Below are positions 43,397-52,368 of a stretch of 64,000 bases of DNA, in pieces; within the stretch, counting starts at the first letter, position 1; every line of letters begins with the position of its first letter. The DNA is from Saccharopolyspora phatthalungensis (lineage in GTDB: Bacteria > Actinomycetota > Actinomycetes > Mycobacteriales > Pseudonocardiaceae): the NCBI RefSeq assembly GCF_014203395.1, contig NZ_JACHIW010000001.1, forward strand, positions 2,356,001-2,420,000, written 5' to 3'. The translations under genes and the position numbers were made by a program. The notes under the pieces were generated by a model. It was not told the DNA's origin and did not search any database. It worked only from the letters and a program-made list of their open reading frames with translations.

Positions 43397-44550
43397 GCGA
43401 CAACAGCCCGGTGATCGACAACAGCGCCGCGATCGACAACAGGCCGGTGATCGACAACTTCGGCATCGACCGCTCCTGCACCCAAACGCGCGGCTGGACC
43501 AGTGAAGCCGTCCGCGTCATCGAGGCCGACGCGAACCGCAGCGCGGACACCCATCTGCTGCGCTATCCGTTGCCCGTCTCGTGGGGAATAGACCTCTATC
43601 TCAAGGATGAGTCAACACATCCGACTGGTTCGCTCAAGCACCGGCTGGCCCGATCGCTGTTCCTGTACGCGATCTGCAACGGCTGGGTGACGGAAAACAC
43701 ACCCGTCATTGAGGCTTCGTCGGGGTCCACTGCGGTTTCCGAGGCCTACTTCGCGCGCCTGCTGGGGTTGCCGTTCATCGCGGTGATGCCCCGCTCCACC
43801 AGCCGCGAGAAGGTGTCGCTGATCGAATGGCACGGCGGACGCTGTCACTTCGTAGACGAGCCCGGCGCGATCTACACCGAGTCCCGTCGGCTGGCCGCCG
43901 AACTCGGCGGCCATTTCATGGACCAGTTCACCCACGCCGAACGGGCCACCGACTGGCGGGGCAACAACAACATCGCCGAATCGATCTTCGAGCAGCTCGC
44001 TCTGGAACCGCACGCCGAACCGGCGTGGGTGGTGGTCGGTGCGGGCACCGGGGGCACCAGCGCGACCATCGGGCGCTACCTGCGCTACCGCCGGCACAAC
44101 ACGAAGCTGGCCGTCGTTGACCCCGAACACTCGGTGTTCTTCGATGCCTGGCGGGACGGCGACCCGACCCGCACCAGCGACTGCGGATCGCTGATCGAGG
44201 GCATCGGACGCCCGCGAGTAGAGCCGTCGTTCGTCGGGGAGGCGATCGACCGGATGATCAAGGTGCCGGACGCGGCGTCGATCGCCACGATCCGCAGCGT
44301 GGAACGGGTGCTGGGGCGGCGTGTCGGCGGATCCACCGGAACGAATCTGTGGGGTGTGTTTGCCCTGGTCTCGGAGCTGATTCAGCAGGGCCGCAGCGGC
44401 AGCATCGTGACGGTGCTGTGCGATGGCGGGGAGCGCTACACGCACACCTACTACGACGACGCCTGGGTCGCTGAGCGCGGCCTGGACCTGACCGCGCCGA
44501 CCGCGGTTCTGGACCACTTCCATGCCACCGGCGAGTTCCGGGCAGACTGA
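43393..44550 (+). CDS. Cds1-like PLP-dependent cysteine desulfhydrase
   Basis: A 385-residue fold-type II PLP enzyme close in motifs to mycobacterial Cds1 (Rv3684), which degrades L-cysteine to H2S, pyruvate and ammonia. Lys82 in [12 protein letters not shown] should bind [18 protein letters not shown] and [16 protein letters not shown] form the phosphate cup; [16 protein letters not shown] is a Cds1 hallmark. Residues 5-25 contain three IDN-ended hexapeptide repeats, unusual for the family, so the true start may be internal. It sits in an operon with the DUF4229 gene. Confidence 0.87.
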   Translation: MSDNSPVIDNSAAIDNRPVIDNFGIDRSCTQTRGWTSEAVRVIEADANRSADTHLLRYPLPVSWGIDLYLKDESTHPTGSLKHRLARSLFLYAICNGWVTENTPVIEASSGSTAVSEAYFARLLGLPFIAVMPRSTSREKVSLIEWHGGRCHFVDEPGAIYTESRRLAAELGGHFMDQFTHAERATDWRGNNNIAESIFEQLALEPHAEPAWVVVGAGTGGTSATIGRYLRYRRHNTKLAVVDPEHSVFFDAWRDGDPTRTSDCGSLIEGIGRPRVEPSFVGEAIDRMIKVPDAASIATIRSVERVLGRRVGGSTGTNLWGVFALVSELIQQGRSGSIVTVLCDGGERYTHTYYDDAWVAERGLDLTAPTAVLDHFHATGEFRAD

Positions 44551-44578
44551 GCACGGGAGCCCGCGCAGGAAGGTCGGT

Positions 44579-45151
44579 GTGTCGGTGAGGCGTTGGGGTT
44601 GGCTGTTCGGAGTCGCGTTGCTCGGGATGGTGTCCGGCTGCACCCCAGGTGCGCAGGCCCCGCCGGCCGCCGCGCCGACCACGCGGACCAGCACGGCCGA
44701 GGAATCCGCGCCGGAATCTCCAGCACCGTCGATCACCCGCAAAGTGCCGCCAGAGCAGCGGAAAAAGCTCGCGGAGCTACCCGCAGATCAGCTGTGTGGG
44801 TTGGTCGATCCCGGTGAATTGAGCGCGCTGGCCTTCCCGGTGGACGCTGGGAAATCGCGAGAGATCGGCTTCGATCCGCAGGTGCGCGGCTGCAGTTTCG
44901 AAGCCCGCAACGGCAAGCGTTCCGTGTTGATCGGCGCTCAGCCGGAGGGCTTCGCGATGCTCGGCCGCGACGAGGTAAATCTGGGCACCGTGCGCGGCAC
45001 CCAGACCATGCACGCCAGTGACTGCACCGTCTTCGCCGGTGTTGCGGGAGCGACGTTGCAAATTTCGGTGACGGCGGGTGAAGCGGACACCGACCAGTGC
45101 GCGAAGGCTCAGCTCGTCACGCAGTACGTGCTCGCCGCCCTCGTGGTGTGA
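44579..45151 (+). CDS. DUF3558-like secreted lipoprotein
   Basis: A 190-residue lipoprotein. GTG 44579 has AGGAAGG 5 nt upstream; the signal VRRWGWLFGVALLGMVSGC ends in a lipobox. A Pro/Thr/Ser linker follows, then a domain with LPADQLCGLVDPGELSAL and a second cysteine in GCSFEARNG, as in DUF3558 proteins of Pseudonocardiales. Function unknown. Convergent with menA across a hairpin terminator. Confidence 0.82.
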   Translation: MSVRRWGWLFGVALLGMVSGCTPGAQAPPAAAPTTRTSTAEESAPESPAPSITRKVPPEQRKKLAELPADQLCGLVDPGELSALAFPVDAGKSREIGFDPQVRGCSFEARNGKRSVLIGAQPEGFAMLGRDEVNLGTVRGTQTMHASDCTVFAGVAGATLQISVTAGEADTDQCAKAQLVTQYVLAALVV

Positions 45152-45207
45152 ACCGTCCCGGCCCGGGCCGGGAAAGCACAAGTTCTGGGGCTGAACGCGG
45201 GTAAAGC

Positions 45208-45227
45208 CCCGCCTGCGAAGAGGCGGG
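45208..45227. terminator. Hairpin between the convergent lipoprotein and menA genes
   Basis: CCCGCCT (45208-45214) pairs with AGGCGGG (45221-45227), 6-nt loop. A second GC palindrome lies at about 45157-45173. Probably a two-way terminator. Confidence 0.65.
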
Positions 45228-45234
45228 CGGCCTG

Positions 45235-46116
45235 TCATCCGAGGGCCAGGGCGAGGCCGGTGATGATTGACCACGCCAGCATGGCGAAGCCCGTGTCGCG
45301 CAGTGCCGGGATCAGGGCACGTCCCTGCGCGCCGCCTGCCACCGCGCGTAACGGGACGATGAGTGTCGGCAAGGCGAGGAAGCCGAGCAGGGCCCAAGAA
45401 TTCCGCAGTCCGATCAGAACGGTGATCAGGAACGGGACGAGCGTCAGCGCGACGTAGAGCGTGCGGGTGTCGCGGTCGCCGAGCAGCACCGCGAGGGTGC
45501 GCTTGCCGGTCACGCGGTCGGATGGGATGTCGCGGAGGTTGTTTGCCACCAGCACCGCGCTGGACAGCGATCCGATACCCACCGCTACGCCGATGCCGGA
45601 GCCAGAGATCATGCCGGCCTGCACGTACATGGTGCCCAGCACCGCGACCAGCCCGAAGAAGACGAATACGGCAAGCTCGCCCAGGCCCGCGTAGCCGTAG
45701 GGGCGTTTGCCGCCGGTGTAATACCAGGCTCCGGCGATGCAGAGCGCGCCGACCGCCAGCATCCACCACTGTCCACTGAGGACAAGCACGCCGAGGCCGG
45801 CGACCGCCGCGAGCCCGAAGCAGGCCCATGCGGCGGTGCGCACTGCGGTCGGCTTCACCGAACCCGAACCGACCAGGCGGAACGGGCCGACCCGGTCGTC
45901 GTCGGTGCCCCGGATGCCGTCGGAGTAGTCATTGGCGAAGTTCACCCCGATGATCAACAGCAGTGAAACGAGGAGCGCGAGAACTGCGATCATCGGGTCG
46001 AACCCGTCGACCCCCGCTGCCGCGCCGGTTCCCGCGAGCACTGGTGCGATCGCATTTGGCAAGGTGCGGATGCGAGCGCCTTCGATCCATTGAGCGACAG
46101 TCGCCATGTGAGTCAT
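45235..46116 (-). CDS. menA: 1,4-dihydroxy-2-naphthoate polyprenyltransferase
   Basis: Attaches the polyprenyl chain to 1,4-dihydroxy-2-naphthoate, forming demethylmenaquinone in the membrane. It has 293 residues and about eight spans. GVNFANDYSDGIRGTDDDRVGPFRLV carries the first Asp-rich motif (NDxxD-type), and NNLRDIPSDRVTGKRTLAV the second. ATG 46116 or the internal ATG 46107 may be used. Confidence 0.96.
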   Translation of the reverse strand: MTHMATVAQWIEGARIRTLPNAIAPVLAGTGAAAGVDGFDPMIAVLALLVSLLLIIGVNFANDYSDGIRGTDDDRVGPFRLVGSGSVKPTAVRTAAWACFGLAAVAGLGVLVLSGQWWMLAVGALCIAGAWYYTGGKRPYGYAGLGELAVFVFFGLVAVLGTMYVQAGMISGSGIGVAVGIGSLSSAVLVANNLRDIPSDRVTGKRTLAVLLGDRDTRTLYVALTLVPFLITVLIGLRNSWALLGFLALPTLIVPLRAVAGGAQGRALIPALRDTGFAMLAWSIITGLALALG

Positions 46117-46297
46117 CTTCGCGCACGGGTGAGTGCCGTCGGCGAGAGCCCCGCAGCTCAGGAGCCCGGCGGTTACGACGGGTGACCGAACCGATCGGCC
46201 GCGTCGACGGGCGGCGGCCCGCGTCGGCTTGGGCCGCGGAGCGCGAGGTTGTTCCGAGTGCAGAAGCTCAGGCCACGACAGTCAGCTAGTGATGACC

Positions 46298-46330
46298 GTC
46301 GCCGGTAGTCACGCGGTCGCCGGTAGTCAC
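46298..46330. repeat. Tandem duplication covering the menE stop codon
   Basis: GTCGCCGGTAGTCAC occurs at 46298-46312 and 46316-46330, period 18. The second copy contains the menE stop (46327-46329 on the minus strand); the first is just beyond it. Confidence 0.85.
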
Positions 46331-47514
46331 CCGAGCAAGTTGCGCAAGGCCCGGCGATCCGGCTTTCCGGGGCCGCGCAACGGCAACTCCGTAAGCAAAA
46401 CTATGCGCTTCGGGGTGGCGGCGGCGCTGAGCCGATCGCGGACCGCCGCTCGAAGCGTGTCCGGGGAGGGTGGCTCGGCCGGGTCTTCCGGTACGACCGC
46501 GGCGACCACCGCCTGGCCCCACTCCGGGTGCGGTACGCCGAGCACGCACGCCTCGCGGACCCCGGCTTGTTCGGTGAGGGCCCGCTCGACCGGCAGCGGG
46601 GCGACGTTGACGCCGCCGGTGATGATCATGTCGTCGCCGCGGCCCACCACCTCCAGCCGGCCACTCTGCCAGCGCCCCAGGTCGCCGGAATGGAACCAGC
46701 CGTCGGCGAACGCCGCCGCGTCCGGTTGGTGCCGATATCCCCTGGCCAGCATCGGTCCGGCCAGGCGAATCGGCCCGGTCTCCCCGTCGATGTGGACCTC
46801 CGCGATGTCCAGCGGCCGCCCGTCGTAGACGCAGCCGCCCGACGTCTCGCTCATCCCGTACGTCGTGGTCACTCGGACGCCGCAGTCGCGTGCCTGCTGT
46901 CGTAAGGCCGGTGGCGTGGCCGCGCCGCCGAGTAGCACCGCATCGAACTTGCGCAGCGTGGCAAGGCCATCGCCGCCGGCGCCGAGTAGGCGGGACAGCT
47001 GCGTGGGTACCAAGGCCGTGTAGTGCGGGCCGTCGGCGGCCAGCACCTCTCGGGCCGCCGCTGCGAACCGGTCCGGGCGGAACCCGTCCGAGGTGTCGAC
47101 GGCATGCGGGCCGGTTCCGGCGAGTACGGCCCGGACCAGGACCTGAATGCCCGCAACGTGATGAGCGGGCATGGCCAGCAGCCAGTGTCCCGGGCCGCCG
47201 AGGTGGCGATGGGTGGCTTCGGCGGACGCACGCAGCGCCGACCCCGGGAGGAGCACGCCCTTCGGGGTGCCGGTGGAGCCGGATGTGGCGATGACCAGGG
47301 CCGTCGGGTCGTCGGGGTGATCTTCGGCGGCGGTCAGCGGCGCGCCGTCGGCGAGGGCGGCGACGAGTCGGCGGGACCCCTCCGCGTCGTTGCCGACGAC
47401 CGGCAGCAGAGCCGGGCCGTCTCCGCCCAGGGCCCGCCTCAGCGCCGGTAGCACGGCCAAAGCGCCGGTTCCGGGCGGCACGGGAAGCGGCTGCAAGTCG
47501 CGGGCTTTCGGCAT
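46327..47514 (-). CDS. menE: o-Succinylbenzoate-CoA ligase
   Basis: Activates o-succinylbenzoate with ATP and CoA in menaquinone synthesis. At 395 residues it is a short adenylate-forming enzyme, typical of actinobacterial MenE. VIATSGSTGTPKGVLL is the P-loop, TTTYGMSETSGGCVYDG the A5 region, GWFHSGDLGRW and VGRGDDMIITGGVNV follow, and LPLRGPGKPDRRALR holds the C-terminal Lys. The first ~50 residues are less conserved. Confidence 0.95.
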   Translation of the reverse strand: MPKARDLQPLPVPPGTGALAVLPALRRALGGDGPALLPVVGNDAEGSRRLVAALADGAPLTAAEDHPDDPTALVIATSGSTGTPKGVLLPGSALRASAEATHRHLGGPGHWLLAMPAHHVAGIQVLVRAVLAGTGPHAVDTSDGFRPDRFAAAAREVLAADGPHYTALVPTQLSRLLGAGGDGLATLRKFDAVLLGGAATPPALRQQARDCGVRVTTTYGMSETSGGCVYDGRPLDIAEVHIDGETGPIRLAGPMLARGYRHQPDAAAFADGWFHSGDLGRWQSGRLEVVGRGDDMIITGGVNVAPLPVERALTEQAGVREACVLGVPHPEWGQAVVAAVVPEDPAEPPSPDTLRAAVRDRLSAAATPKRIVLLTELPLRGPGKPDRRALRNLLG

Positions 47515-47568
47515 TCGTCCATTGTCGGCGAGCGCCCGCCTCCGTGACTGTGCCGCCTCGGCGAGAAC

Positions 47569-47609
47569 TTCGACACTCGATCACCTGTTCTAGCGATCAA
47601 GTGTTCGAA
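47569..47609. promoter_or_regulatory. Imperfect dyad upstream of menE
   Basis: TTCGACACTCGATC (from 47569) faces GATCAAGTGTTCGAA (to 47609), with one mismatch and one extra base. It sits between menE (minus strand) and an SD-preceded plus-strand ORF at 47655, so it could control either. Function unproven. Confidence 0.35.
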
Positions 47610-47735
47610 TCTTTGGGTCGATGGGATTTGTACGCGATGGGAAGGAGCTGAGAAATGATGGCCTTGATCGTGCTGATGTGCCCGGCCGAGCTGCTTTTCG
47701 ACCTGTTCGACCGGTGGTCGGCCGGCGAGCGTGAG

Positions 47736-47787
47736 CGGGATCGGTCCCGGGCGGCGAGCGGCTGCGGCCCACCCGGTACCGATCCCG
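47736..47787 (-). terminator. Hairpin downstream of menB
   Basis: CGGGATCGGT (47736-47745) and ACCGATCCCG (47778-47787) form a perfect 10-bp stem with a GC-rich 32-nt loop that can fold further. It lies just beyond the menB stop. Confidence 0.55.
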
Positions 47788-47792
47788 AGGAC

Positions 47793-48716
47793 TCAGAAGT
47801 ACCAGGGGAAGGCGGACCAGTCCGGAGTCCGCTTCTGCAGGAACGAGTCGCGCCCTTCGACGGCCTCGTCGGTCATGTAGGCGAGGCGGGTGGTCTCGCC
47901 GGCGAACAGCTGCTGACCGACCAGCCCGTCGTCGATGGCGTTGAACGCGTACTTGAGCATGCGCTGTGCAGTCGGGGATTTGCCGTTGATTTCGCGGGAC
48001 CACTGCAGTGCGGTGGTTTCCAGCTCGTCGTGCGGGACGACCGCGTTGACCATGCCCATCTGATGTGCCTGCTCGGCGGTGTAGGGGCGCCCCAGGAAGA
48101 AGATCTCGCGGGCGAACTTCTGGCCGACCTGGCGGGCCAGGTAGGCGGAGCCGAAGCCGCCGTCGAAGCTACCGACGTCGGCGTCGGTCTGTTTGAAACG
48201 GGCGTGCTCGGCGCTGGCGAGCGTGAGATCGCACACGACGTGCAGGCTGTGTCCGCCGCCGGCGGCCCAGCCCGGTACCACCGCGATGACGATCTTCGGC
48301 ATGAACCGGATCAGCCGCTGCACCTCAAGGATGTGCAGCCGTCCGGCGCGGGCCGGGTCGACCGACTCGGCGGTCTCGCCGTTGGCGTACTGGTACCCGG
48401 AACGCCCGCGGATCCGTTGATCGCCACCGGAGCAGAAGGCCCAGCCGCCATCTTTGCTGGACGGGCCGTTGCCGGTGATCAGCACGCAGCCAACGTCGCT
48501 GGTCATGCGCGCGTGGTCGAGGGCTCGGTACAGCTCGTCGACGGTGTGCGGGCGGAATGCGTTGCGGACGTCCGGGCGGTCGAACGCGATGCGCACGGTG
48601 CCTTTTCCGGGACCGTCCTCAATGCAGCGGTGATAGGTGATGTCGGTGAAGTCGAAGCCCGCAACGGGCTCCCACGAAGCCGGATCGAACAGCTCAGAGA
48701 CACGCGGATTCTGCAC
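47793..48716 (-). CDS. menB: 1,4-dihydroxy-2-naphthoyl-CoA synthase
   Basis: Cyclises o-succinylbenzoyl-CoA to 1,4-dihydroxy-2-naphthoyl-CoA. It is a 307-residue crotonase-fold enzyme from GTG 48716. GGWAFCSGGDQRIRGRSGY forms the oxyanion hole, VVPGWAAGGGHSLHVVCDLT the second oxyanion segment, and DADVGSFDGGFGSAYLAR the MenB-specific loop with catalytic Asp. The closing DWSAFPWYF is a typical MenB tail. It is divergent from menD. Confidence 0.97.
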   Translation of the reverse strand: MQNPRVSELFDPASWEPVAGFDFTDITYHRCIEDGPGKGTVRIAFDRPDVRNAFRPHTVDELYRALDHARMTSDVGCVLITGNGPSSKDGGWAFCSGGDQRIRGRSGYQYANGETAESVDPARAGRLHILEVQRLIRFMPKIVIAVVPGWAAGGGHSLHVVCDLTLASAEHARFKQTDADVGSFDGGFGSAYLARQVGQKFAREIFFLGRPYTAEQAHQMGMVNAVVPHDELETTALQWSREINGKSPTAQRMLKYAFNAIDDGLVGQQLFAGETTRLAYMTDEAVEGRDSFLQKRTPDWSAFPWYF

Positions 48717-48849
48717 ACCTGGGACAATAGGCGCAGCACGCGCCCGGCGCGGGGGCCTCCCCGCAGCTGCCCGGCGCCTGCGCGGAGGACGGCGAGGGGG
48801 CCATGGCCCCTTAGCCGGAGTCCGCCAAGCGATGTTCAGAGGTGATCGG

Positions 48850-50520
48850 TTGAATCCGTCCACGGCCCAGGCTGAGGTCATTGTCGACGAGCTCGTCCGC
48901 AACGGGGTGCGACAGGTGGTGCTCTCCCCGGGGTCGCGCAACGCACCTCTGTCTTACGCGCTGTACCGAGCCGCGCACGCGGAGCGTTTGCGGCTGCACG
49001 TCCGGATTGACGAGCGCAGCGCGGGTTTCCTCGCGTTGGGGCTGGCTGCGCGGTCGCGGTCGCCGGTGGTGGTGGTGTGCACCTCGGGTACTGCCGCAAC
49101 GAATCTGCATCCGGCGGTCAGTGAGGCATACCACTCGGGTGTCCCGTTGATCGTGCTGACCGCGGATCGGCCGACGGAACTGCGTGCGGCGGGTGCCAAC
49201 CAGACCATCGACCAACACCGGCTGTTCGGCGCCGAAGTCCGGATGTTCGACGAGCTGGCGGTCGCCGAAAACCGTCCTGGACAGAACGCGTACTGGCGAA
49301 GCCAAACATGTCGAGCTTGGCACGCCGCGAACGTCGGTGCCCGGGGCGGCCCGGTGCATTTGAACGTCCCGTTCCGGGAGCCGCTGGTGCCGGACGGCGA
49401 CGCTCAGTGGTGTGAGCCGTTGACCGGTCGCCCGGCCGGTGCCCGATGGACGGAGATTTCCGAGCACGGTTGGACACCGAGCACACTGTCCCAAGTGCAC
49501 GCACGGCGCGGACTCGTGCTGGTTGCGGACTGGGGCCCCGAGGGTGCCAGCGAATGGGGCGACCGCTACGGCTGGCCGGTGTTATCGGAGTCAGGCGGCG
49601 TGGGGCTCGGTGGATCGGCGGCGATCAGTACCGGGATGTGGCTGCTGAACCTACCCGAGTTCATGGAGAAGAAACGCCCCGAACAGGTGCTGTGCGTGGG
49701 TCGCCCGACGGTGTTCCGGCAGGTCCAGCGTTTGCTGGCGGACATCGATGTAGAAGTGCTGCTCGCGCATGGCGGAGTGGACTGGCCGGCTCCGGCACAC
49801 AACCTGCGGGAGGTAGCCGAAACCTTCGGTGCCGCGCCGGGACGTGCCGATCCCGATTGGCTCACCGGGTGGCAGCAAGCCGATCAAAAGGCGACCGCGG
49901 CACTGCACGCGGCGCTCGACCTGGAGCGTTGGCCGAGCGGGCCCGCGGCGGCGCGCGAAGTCGTCGACGCGTTGCCCGAACACGCCTTGCTGGTTCTGGG
50001 TTCGTCGAACCCGAGCCGGGACGTCGCGTTGGCCGCGCGGCAGCGGTCCGATGTGGTCGTGCACCGCAACCGGGGTGTGGCCGGCATCGACGGCACGGTG
50101 TCGACCGCGATCGGGGCTGCGGTCGCGCATGGCCGACCCGCCTACGCACTCCTCGGCGACCTGACTTTCCTGCACGACAGCAACGGGTTGATGCTGGGGC
50201 CGTACGAACGGCGCCCCGATCTGACCATCGTCGTGCTGAACGACGACGGCGGCGGCATCTTCGCCCTGCTGGAACAGGGCAGCCCCGAGCACCGAGAAGC
50301 CTTCGAGCGGGTCTTCGCCACGCCACACGGAACCGACATCGGCAAGCTCTGCGCGGCGCATGGCGTCGAGCACGTGTTGGTGCGGCAGCAGTCCGAGTTC
50401 AGTGCCGCCTTGCAATGGCGACCGGGCTTGAGGGTCATCGAGGTGCAGGCGGACCGCGCCCGGCTGCGTTCGGTGCACCAGCGGCTGCTGACCGCCGTTC
50501 GGTCGGCCCTGCTCGGCTGA
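48850..50520 (+). CDS. menD: SEPHCHC synthase (MenD, ThDP-dependent)
   Basis: Joins 2-oxoglutarate and isochorismate to form SEPHCHC. It has 556 residues if TTG 48850 is the start, favoured because AGAGGTGATC, nearly complementary to the 16S 3' end, lies 7 nt upstream (from GAGG); ATG 48832 in frame is the alternative. VLSPGSRNAPLSYAL and DERSAGFLALGLA form the N-terminal domain, and LLGDLTFLHDSNGLML with VVLNDDGGGIFALL binds ThDP and Mg. A GGGGCCATGGCCCC palindrome lies in the menB-menD gap. Confidence 0.95.
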   Translation: MNPSTAQAEVIVDELVRNGVRQVVLSPGSRNAPLSYALYRAAHAERLRLHVRIDERSAGFLALGLAARSRSPVVVVCTSGTAATNLHPAVSEAYHSGVPLIVLTADRPTELRAAGANQTIDQHRLFGAEVRMFDELAVAENRPGQNAYWRSQTCRAWHAANVGARGGPVHLNVPFREPLVPDGDAQWCEPLTGRPAGARWTEISEHGWTPSTLSQVHARRGLVLVADWGPEGASEWGDRYGWPVLSESGGVGLGGSAAISTGMWLLNLPEFMEKKRPEQVLCVGRPTVFRQVQRLLADIDVEVLLAHGGVDWPAPAHNLREVAETFGAAPGRADPDWLTGWQQADQKATAALHAALDLERWPSGPAAAREVVDALPEHALLVLGSSNPSRDVALAARQRSDVVVHRNRGVAGIDGTVSTAIGAAVAHGRPAYALLGDLTFLHDSNGLMLGPYERRPDLTIVVLNDDGGGIFALLEQGSPEHREAFERVFATPHGTDIGKLCAAHGVEHVLVRQQSEFSAALQWRPGLRVIEVQADRARLRSVHQRLLTAVRSALLG

Positions 50521-50832
50521 TCGCCGCGTCCGGCTGCGTGCCGTGTCTTTTTGCGTTGTTCGGCTGTTCGTCGTGTCGGGCTGCGTGCCGTGTCCTCCGG
50601 CAGTATTCGGCTGATCGCGTGCTCGGCCGGTCGAATTCACACGTTCGGCCGATGTCGCTCGCAGCCTAGGTAGCTCGAAAGGCGGGAGTTGCTCCCTAAT
50701 TCGGGTGGCACCGCCGCATGCGTTCGCGGATTTCCGCTGCATTGTGGGAAAAGCCTGCCAGCCGAAAGCATGCCTGGTAAATAGGAACTTCCTTACTCTC
50801 CTACCGGAACATGAAGTTCAAGGAGGTGCCAG
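50521..50832 (+). other. Intergenic region with short direct repeats
   Basis: 312 bp between menD and the M1 peptidase gene. GGCTGCGTGCCGTGTC appears at 50532-50547 and 50579-50594 with a degenerate copy between. The second half is AT-richer and ends in a strong ribosome site (AAGGAGG). No gene was found. Confidence 0.6.
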
Positions 50833-52332
50833 GTGTTTCGACGACACGGCCTGCGAGCCACGGCAGCGGCGTGCTGCGCAACGGCTTTGCTGGCCACACC
50901 GGCGTTGGCCGGCAGCGATGGACCGGGAGCGCCGGGCGCGGGCGACGACTACTTCCCCGGCTACGGAAACGGTGGGTACGACGTCTCGCACTACGACATC
51001 CAGCTGCGGTACCAGCCCGCGGATGACCATCTGCAGGGCACCACGACGATCGTCGCGAAACCGACGCAGAACCTGACCGCGTTCGACCTGGACTTCGCGC
51101 TGACCACCAAATCGGTGCGGGTCAACGGCTTGGCCGCGAAGTTCTCGCAGAACGGCACGGAGCTGACGGTGACTCCGCCGAAAACCCTGCCCGAGGGGAG
51201 CCTGGCGACCTTCGTCGTCGAGTACGAGGGCGTGCCGTCGACGGTCGAGGTCGGTGGGCTGAAGCCGTGGATCCGCACCTCCGACGGCGCGCTCGCGGTC
51301 GGCGAGCCGGAGATCTCGTCCTGGTGGTTCCCGGGCAACGACCACCCCAGGGACAAGGCGACCTTCGACGTCGCCGTCACCGTTCCGGACGGAACCGAGC
51401 TGTTGTCCAACGGCGTGAACACCAGGAATTCCAGCCTGGCGGGCTGGACCACCTGGCGGTGGCGCACGACCAAACCGACCGCCACCTATCTGGCGTTCAT
51501 GGCGGCCGGGCAGTACGAAACCAGCACGAAGACCGGGGCGTTCGGGCAACCGTTCGTCACCGCCTACTCCGAGAAGCTCGGTGATTTCGCCGGTGCCGCG
51601 GAGGCCAGCGTCGAGCGCACCCCGGAGGTCATCGAGTTCCTGACCGGACTGCTGGGGGAGTACCCGTTTGAGGCGCAGGGCGGGCTGGTCTCGTCCGAGG
51701 GGTTGAACTTCGCGCTGGAGAACCAGACCCGACCGACCTACAGCCACCTGTTCTTCCGGTACGGGGCGAACATGTCGGTGGTGGTGCACGAGAACGCGCA
51801 CCAGTGGTTCGGCGACTCGGTGTCGGTGGACACCTGGCGCAACATCTGGTTGAACGAGGGCTTCGCGTCGTACGCGGAGTGGCTCTGGTCGGAGCAGCAC
51901 GGCACCGGCACCGCGCAGGAACTGTTCGACCACTACTACGCGTCGCACCCGGCCGACGACCCGTTCTGGCAGGTCTTGCCGGGCGATCCCGGCCCGAAGA
52001 ACGTGTTCCACAAAGCGGTTTACGACCGGGGCGCGATGACCTTGCACGCGTTGCGCAACGTGGTCGGCGACGTGGCCCTGCGCGACATCGTCCGGACCTG
52101 GGTGTCGCAGAAGCGCTACTCCACCGGCACGATCGAGGAGTTCATCGCACTCGCCGAGCAGCGCTCCGGCAAACAGCTCGACGAGTTGTTCAAAACCTGG
52201 TTGTTCACCAAGGGCAAGCCGCCGGTCGGCGAAGCGACCGGGGTGCCGGCAAGCGCGACCCACGCCGCTGTGGCGCCGCCGAAGGCCGTGGCGGAGATTG
52301 ACCGCACGCACGCCCTGCTGCACGGGCACTGA
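50833..52332 (+). CDS. Secreted M1-family zinc metallopeptidase
   Basis: A 499-residue exported aminopeptidase-like protein. GTG start with AAGGAGG 6 nt upstream; Sec signal (RATAAACCATALLATPALAG) without a lipobox. The N-terminal beta-domain is followed by the catalytic domain with VVVHENAHQWFG (HExxH zinc motif) and WLNEGFASYAEWLW, the downstream Glu ligand. The GxMEN exopeptidase loop appears as EGLNFALENQT, altered from the classic form. Extracellular peptide processing is likely; the substrate is unknown. Confidence 0.92.
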   Translation: MFRRHGLRATAAACCATALLATPALAGSDGPGAPGAGDDYFPGYGNGGYDVSHYDIQLRYQPADDHLQGTTTIVAKPTQNLTAFDLDFALTTKSVRVNGLAAKFSQNGTELTVTPPKTLPEGSLATFVVEYEGVPSTVEVGGLKPWIRTSDGALAVGEPEISSWWFPGNDHPRDKATFDVAVTVPDGTELLSNGVNTRNSSLAGWTTWRWRTTKPTATYLAFMAAGQYETSTKTGAFGQPFVTAYSEKLGDFAGAAEASVERTPEVIEFLTGLLGEYPFEAQGGLVSSEGLNFALENQTRPTYSHLFFRYGANMSVVVHENAHQWFGDSVSVDTWRNIWLNEGFASYAEWLWSEQHGTGTAQELFDHYYASHPADDPFWQVLPGDPGPKNVFHKAVYDRGAMTLHALRNVVGDVALRDIVRTWVSQKRYSTGTIEEFIALAEQRSGKQLDELFKTWLFTKGKPPVGEATGVPASATHAAVAPPKAVAEIDRTHALLHGH

Positions 52333-52368
52333 ACACGGTACTGAGGGTGCGGGCGGGACCGGTTCCCG

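Noticed and set aside
48797..48810. GGGGCCATGGCCCC palindrome between menB and menD as an operator
   Set aside because: A short GC-rich palindrome of this kind is common by chance at this base composition, and nothing else supports it.
47655..48845. 396-codon plus-strand ORF opposite menB
   Set aside because: Most of it is the antisense of the strongly identified menB gene and shows no domain; only its first codons, with a ribosome site, are kept as a finding.
50703..50716. GGGTGGCACCGCCG resembles the T-box antiterminator motif
   Set aside because: No specifier stem-loop or terminator alternative is visible upstream, and the next gene is a secreted peptidase, not an aminoacyl-tRNA or amino-acid gene.
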